From UBA995 sp035477115 (GTDB lineage: Bacteria > Bacillota > Sulfobacillia > UBA995), in contig DATIKW010000007.1 in the NCBI GenBank assembly GCA_035477115.1, positions 1 to 16,239 of the forward strand: DNA of 16,239 nucleotides. Direction: 5' to 3'. The notes under the pieces are model-generated. The model did not search any database, was not told the origin of the DNA, and was given only the letters and a program-made list of their open reading frames with translations. The translations under genes and the position numbers were made by a program. Positions 13,752 to 16,239 of this stretch are shown here, piece after piece. The first letter of the stretch is position 1. Every line of letters starts with the position of its first letter.

Positions 13752-15842
13752 TCACGCCTCCTTGACCTTCTTGGCCGCCTCGATCACCTGCTGAGCGATA
13801 GCGGCGGGTACTTCCTCATAGTGAGATGGCTCCATCCGGTAGGTCCCACGCCCTTGGGTGATGGAACGGAGGTCGATGGCATAGTCGAATAGCTCGGCCA
13901 TCGGGGCGTGGGCGCGGATGACCTGAGTCGTGCCCATCTGCTCCATGCCCAGAATCCTGCCCCTCCGGCGGTTCAGGTCACCCATGATGTCCCCCATGAA
14001 CTGCTCGGGAACCATTACATCCACCTTCATGATCGGTTCAAGCAGGATGGGCTGTGCTTGAAGGACTCCCTTCTTGAGGGCCATTGAGGCCGCGATCTTG
14101 AAGGCCATTTCCGAAGAGTCGACGGTATGGTAGGAGCCATCGTACAGGATTGCGCGAAGGTTGACGATCGGATAACCTGCCAGTACTCCCTCGACGAGCG
14201 CCTCGCGGATCCCCTTCTCCACCGCGGGAATATACTGCCTAGGCACCGACCCGCCGAAAACCTTCTCGGTGAATTCGAATTCGACTTCGGGTCCCGTAGG
14301 CTCCAGTTCGATCCACACGTGGCCGAACTGACCCCGTCCGCCGGTCTGTTTCTTGTGCTTGCCTTCCACCTTGACGGCCGTGCGGATGGTCTCGCGGTAG
14401 GGGACGCGGGGCTCGTGAAGGCTGACCTCCACCCCGAACTTCCGCTTGAGGCGATCGGTCACGATGTCAAGGTGCATGTCGCCCATGCCGACGATCAGCA
14501 GCTGCCCGGTTCCCGAGTCCTTGCGCACCCGGAAAGTGGGATCCTCCTCTACCAGCCGGCTGAGACCTGAGGATATCTTCTCTTCATCGCCCTTGCTCTT
14601 GGGCACGATTGCCACGGCGAACACGGGCTCCGGGAAATCCAAAGGCGGGTAGACCACGGGGTGAGCCTCTTCGGTCAGCGTATCGCCGGTAACCGTCTCC
14701 TGCAGTTTGGCAACCGCGCCGAGGTCTCCTGGACCGATGGCCGGGACGGACTCCTGGTACTTGCCCTTGCTGACGAAGAGTTGCGCGATGCGCTCGTTCC
14801 TGTCCCGGCGAGGGTTGTAGGCCGTGGAGTCAGAACGCAGGACTCCCGAGTACACCCGGAACAAGGTGAGTCTGCCCACATACGGGTCGGCCATGGTCTT
14901 GAAGACCAGTGCAGAGAGGTGTTCATCCTCCGAAGGCTTCCGGGCCGTCACTTGGCCGTTTCTCGGGTCCTCGCCGGCGACATGCCCCTGGTCAACCGGC
15001 GACGGCAGGAGGTCGATGATGGTGCGGGCCAGGAATTGTACGCCGATATTGCGCAGGGCGCTTGCCGGCACGACGGGGACTATCCGCCGCTTCAGGGTGG
15101 CGACCCGCAAGCCGGAACGAACTTCCTCGGCCGTGAGCGCCTCTCCGTCCAAGTAGCGCGTTAGCAGGTCATCGTCGGCTTCCGCCGCCGCCTCGGTCAG
15201 CGCTTCCCTCGCCTTCAACGTCTGGTCCTTCTCACTCTCGGGGATCGGCTCCTCGCGGTAGTTCTTGCCTGCGGCATCTCGGCCGGCCTGGACGAGCTGC
15301 TGGTCGCCCAACACGTCGATCACGCCCCGAAAGGCATCTTCCTCCCCAAGGGGCAGGGCAACCGGCAAGAAGACCACGTTGAATGTCTGCTTCAGGGAGG
15401 TGACCGCTCGCTCGAAACTGGCGTTCTCCCGGTCCAGCTTGTTGACCACGACGAGCCGCGGCAAGTTCCGGTCGTCGGCATATCGCCAGACCAGTTCGGT
15501 ACCGACTTCAACGCCGGCCACCCCGTCCACGACGATGATCGCCGACTCCACCACCCTCAGGGAGGCGAGGACCTCTCCGACGAAATCGAAGTACCCCGGG
15601 GCGTCGAGGAGGTTGAGCTTGTGCTCGGCCCATTCCACAGGCGCCAAGGCTGTGCTTATCGAGAGCTTGCGCCGGACCTCCTCGGCCTCGTGGTCCAGGG
15701 TAGACGTGCCTTCATCGGTACGCCCCAGCCGATCGATAGCTCCGGCGTCAAACAGCATCGCCTCGGCGAGCGAAGTCTTTCCCGCACCACTATGGGAGAC
15801 GAGGGCGCAGTTGCGGAGGTTGTGCGCAGGGTAGCGCTTCAC
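13752..15842 (-). CDS. Elongation factor G-like translational GTPase (EF-G2)
   Basis: The 696-residue protein is an EF-G paralogue rather than the canonical translocase. Its G1 loop is SHSGAGKT (16-23) instead of AHIDAGKT. G3 is DAPGY (80-84) and G4 NKLD (134-137). The switch I region lacks the RGITI motif and reads RRKLSIST (57-64), keeping the final threonine. Domains II-V follow, with the domain IV segment KKQTGGRGQFGHVWIELEP and the domain V ending MAELFDYAIDLRSITQGRGT. This fits the EF-G2 subgroup, whose role is less clear than that of FusA. GTG at 15842 is used because AAGGGAG lies eight bases upstream and residue KRYPAHNLRN starts the family; the open frame extends 16 codons further without support. 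It lies between 5S rRNA and the ctsR operon. Confidence 0.93.
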   Translation of the reverse strand: MKRYPAHNLRNCALVSHSGAGKTSLAEAMLFDAGAIDRLGRTDEGTSTLDHEAEEVRRKLSISTALAPVEWAEHKLNLLDAPGYFDFVGEVLASLRVVESAIIVVDGVAGVEVGTELVWRYADDRNLPRLVVVNKLDRENASFERAVTSLKQTFNVVFLPVALPLGEEDAFRGVIDVLGDQQLVQAGRDAAGKNYREEPIPESEKDQTLKAREALTEAAAEADDDLLTRYLDGEALTAEEVRSGLRVATLKRRIVPVVPASALRNIGVQFLARTIIDLLPSPVDQGHVAGEDPRNGQVTARKPSEDEHLSALVFKTMADPYVGRLTLFRVYSGVLRSDSTAYNPRRDRNERIAQLFVSKGKYQESVPAIGPGDLGAVAKLQETVTGDTLTEEAHPVVYPPLDFPEPVFAVAIVPKSKGDEEKISSGLSRLVEEDPTFRVRKDSGTGQLLIVGMGDMHLDIVTDRLKRKFGVEVSLHEPRVPYRETIRTAVKVEGKHKKQTGGRGQFGHVWIELEPTGPEVEFEFTEKVFGGSVPRQYIPAVEKGIREALVEGVLAGYPIVNLRAILYDGSYHTVDSSEMAFKIAASMALKKGVLQAQPILLEPIMKVDVMVPEQFMGDIMGDLNRRRGRILGMEQMGTTQVIRAHAPMAELFDYAIDLRSITQGRGTYRMEPSHYEEVPAAIAQQVIEAAKKVKEA

Positions 15843-16123
15843 GAATGATTCTCCCTTCCATGGGCCGACCCAAGAAACAGAACATCGCATTTCCCAGGTT
15901 CCCGGCCGGTCATGGGGTTCGCTCGGCCCAGCATGGATTCCTGCTTGCGGCTACTGGCCCCGGATCCCGTGAACCAGTGTTTCCCGCAGGTTGGCCGCTC
16001 ACACGGCCCACCCGATGCCGGGGGCAGTCGAGGTAGGGGAAGGGGCGGCTTCGGAAGCCGCCCCTACAAGGGGACTGTGGTGCCACGAGGGGCATGGAGG
16101 CAAGTCGACAAAGAGGAAAACTT
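15843..16123 (-). other. Spacer between 5S rRNA and the EF-G2 gene
   Basis: No gene or RNA is recognised in these 281 bases. They hold an 11-bp perfect palindrome (16041-16065), a small hairpin GGCCG/CGGCC (15993-16008), and the EF-G2 ribosome-binding site. No convincing sigma-A promoter was found on the minus strand, so the EF-G2 transcript may partly come from the rRNA operon or from an unrecognised promoter. Confidence 0.4.
16041..16065. repeat. Palindromic AGGGGCGGCTT/AAGCCGCCCCT element
   Basis: Two 11-base arms pair perfectly around a three-base loop. TACAAGGGG follows on the plus strand, so CCCCTTGTAGGGG offers an alternative small hairpin on the minus strand. No T tract follows on the minus strand. 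GTAGGGGCG-type palindromes occur as dispersed repeats in several bacterial genomes, and this may be one copy; alternatively it helps end the rRNA transcript. Confidence 0.6.
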
Positions 16124-16239
16124 TCCGGCGGCGACCTACTCTCCCGGGCGGTTACCCGCCGAGTACCATGGGCGCTGGAGGGTTTAACTGCCGTGTTCGG
16201 GATGGGAACGGGTTGGACCCCTCCGCCATAGCCACCGGA
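16124..16239 (-). rRNA. rrf: 5S ribosomal RNA (complete or nearly so)
   Basis: The minus strand shows bacterial 5S rRNA: 5' TCCGGTGGC pairs with 3' GCCGCCGGA to form helix I, with the conserved CCCGTTCCCATCCCGAACACG core, GTTAAACCC, and the final GGGAGAGTAGGTCGCCGCC. The 116 bases match the usual 5S length, and the 5' end coincides with the window edge, so at most a few bases are cut off. The orientation means the 23S and 16S genes, if linked, lie just beyond the right end. Confidence 0.95.

Noticed and set aside
15843..15890. Longer N-terminus for the EF-G2 gene (start at 15890)
   Set aside because: The extra 16 codons include the ribosome-binding site of GTG 15842 and do not resemble EF-G N-termini.

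Overview
The window looks like a chromosomal block from a high-GC, probably spore-forming member of the Bacillota (Clostridia-like). The evidence is the sigH, disA, clpC/ctsR/mcsAB and carD content, strong GGAGG ribosome-binding sites, frequent GTG/TTG starts and encoded tRNA CCA ends. The species cannot be told from the sequence. Nearly everything is on the minus strand, so the biological reading order runs from the right end to the left end. No mobile element, CRISPR array, phage gene or defence system is visible; this is a core housekeeping and stress-response region with some unusual architecture.

Reading order, right to left. A 5S rRNA (presumably closing an rRNA operon outside the window) is followed by an EF-G-like GTPase (EF-G2). 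Next comes the class III heat-shock operon ctsR-mcsA-mcsB-clpC, with a CtsR box in front of ctsR, continuing into disA (c-di-AMP synthase). Converging on disA is the only plus-strand island: a tRNA-Ala(CGC) with its own promoter and a small cysteine-containing conserved protein. Then come carD, with two tandem sigma-A promoters and a terminator-like hairpin behind it, and a long overlapping operon starting from its own promoter: PIN-TRAM membrane protein, ispD, ispF, an RlpA-like DPBB protein, mrnC, thyX and rlmB. From ispD to rlmB every junction overlaps (ATGA, GTGA or about 14 bases). sigH follows from a strong promoter overlapping the rlmB stop. The left end is a tRNA-Thr(UGU)-Tyr(GUA)-fMet(CAU)-Thr(GGU) cluster leading into tuf, which runs off the window.

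How the genes work together. The right half is protein quality control: CtsR represses the operon, McsA/McsB mark proteins with phospho-arginine and ClpC unfolds them for ClpP; DisA ties the transcript to c-di-AMP signalling. The left half mixes isoprenoid precursor synthesis (IspD, IspF), RNA maturation (Mini-RNase III, RlmB), dTMP synthesis (ThyX), cell-wall glycan processing (RlpA-like) and the transition-state sigma factor SigH, then feeds translation (tRNAs, EF-Tu).

Points most worth a second look: a tRNA-tuf operon matching the classical Thr-Tyr-Gly-Thr-tufB order but with initiator tRNA in place of tRNA-Gly; two promoters whose -35 hexamers contain the stop codon of the gene before; a CtsR whose tetraglycine thermosensor loop reads GRHG; an RlpA-like protein with an unassigned N-terminal domain at a locus that often carries cysS; and rlmB and ispD, which lack an ATG/GTG/TTG at the position their families predict.
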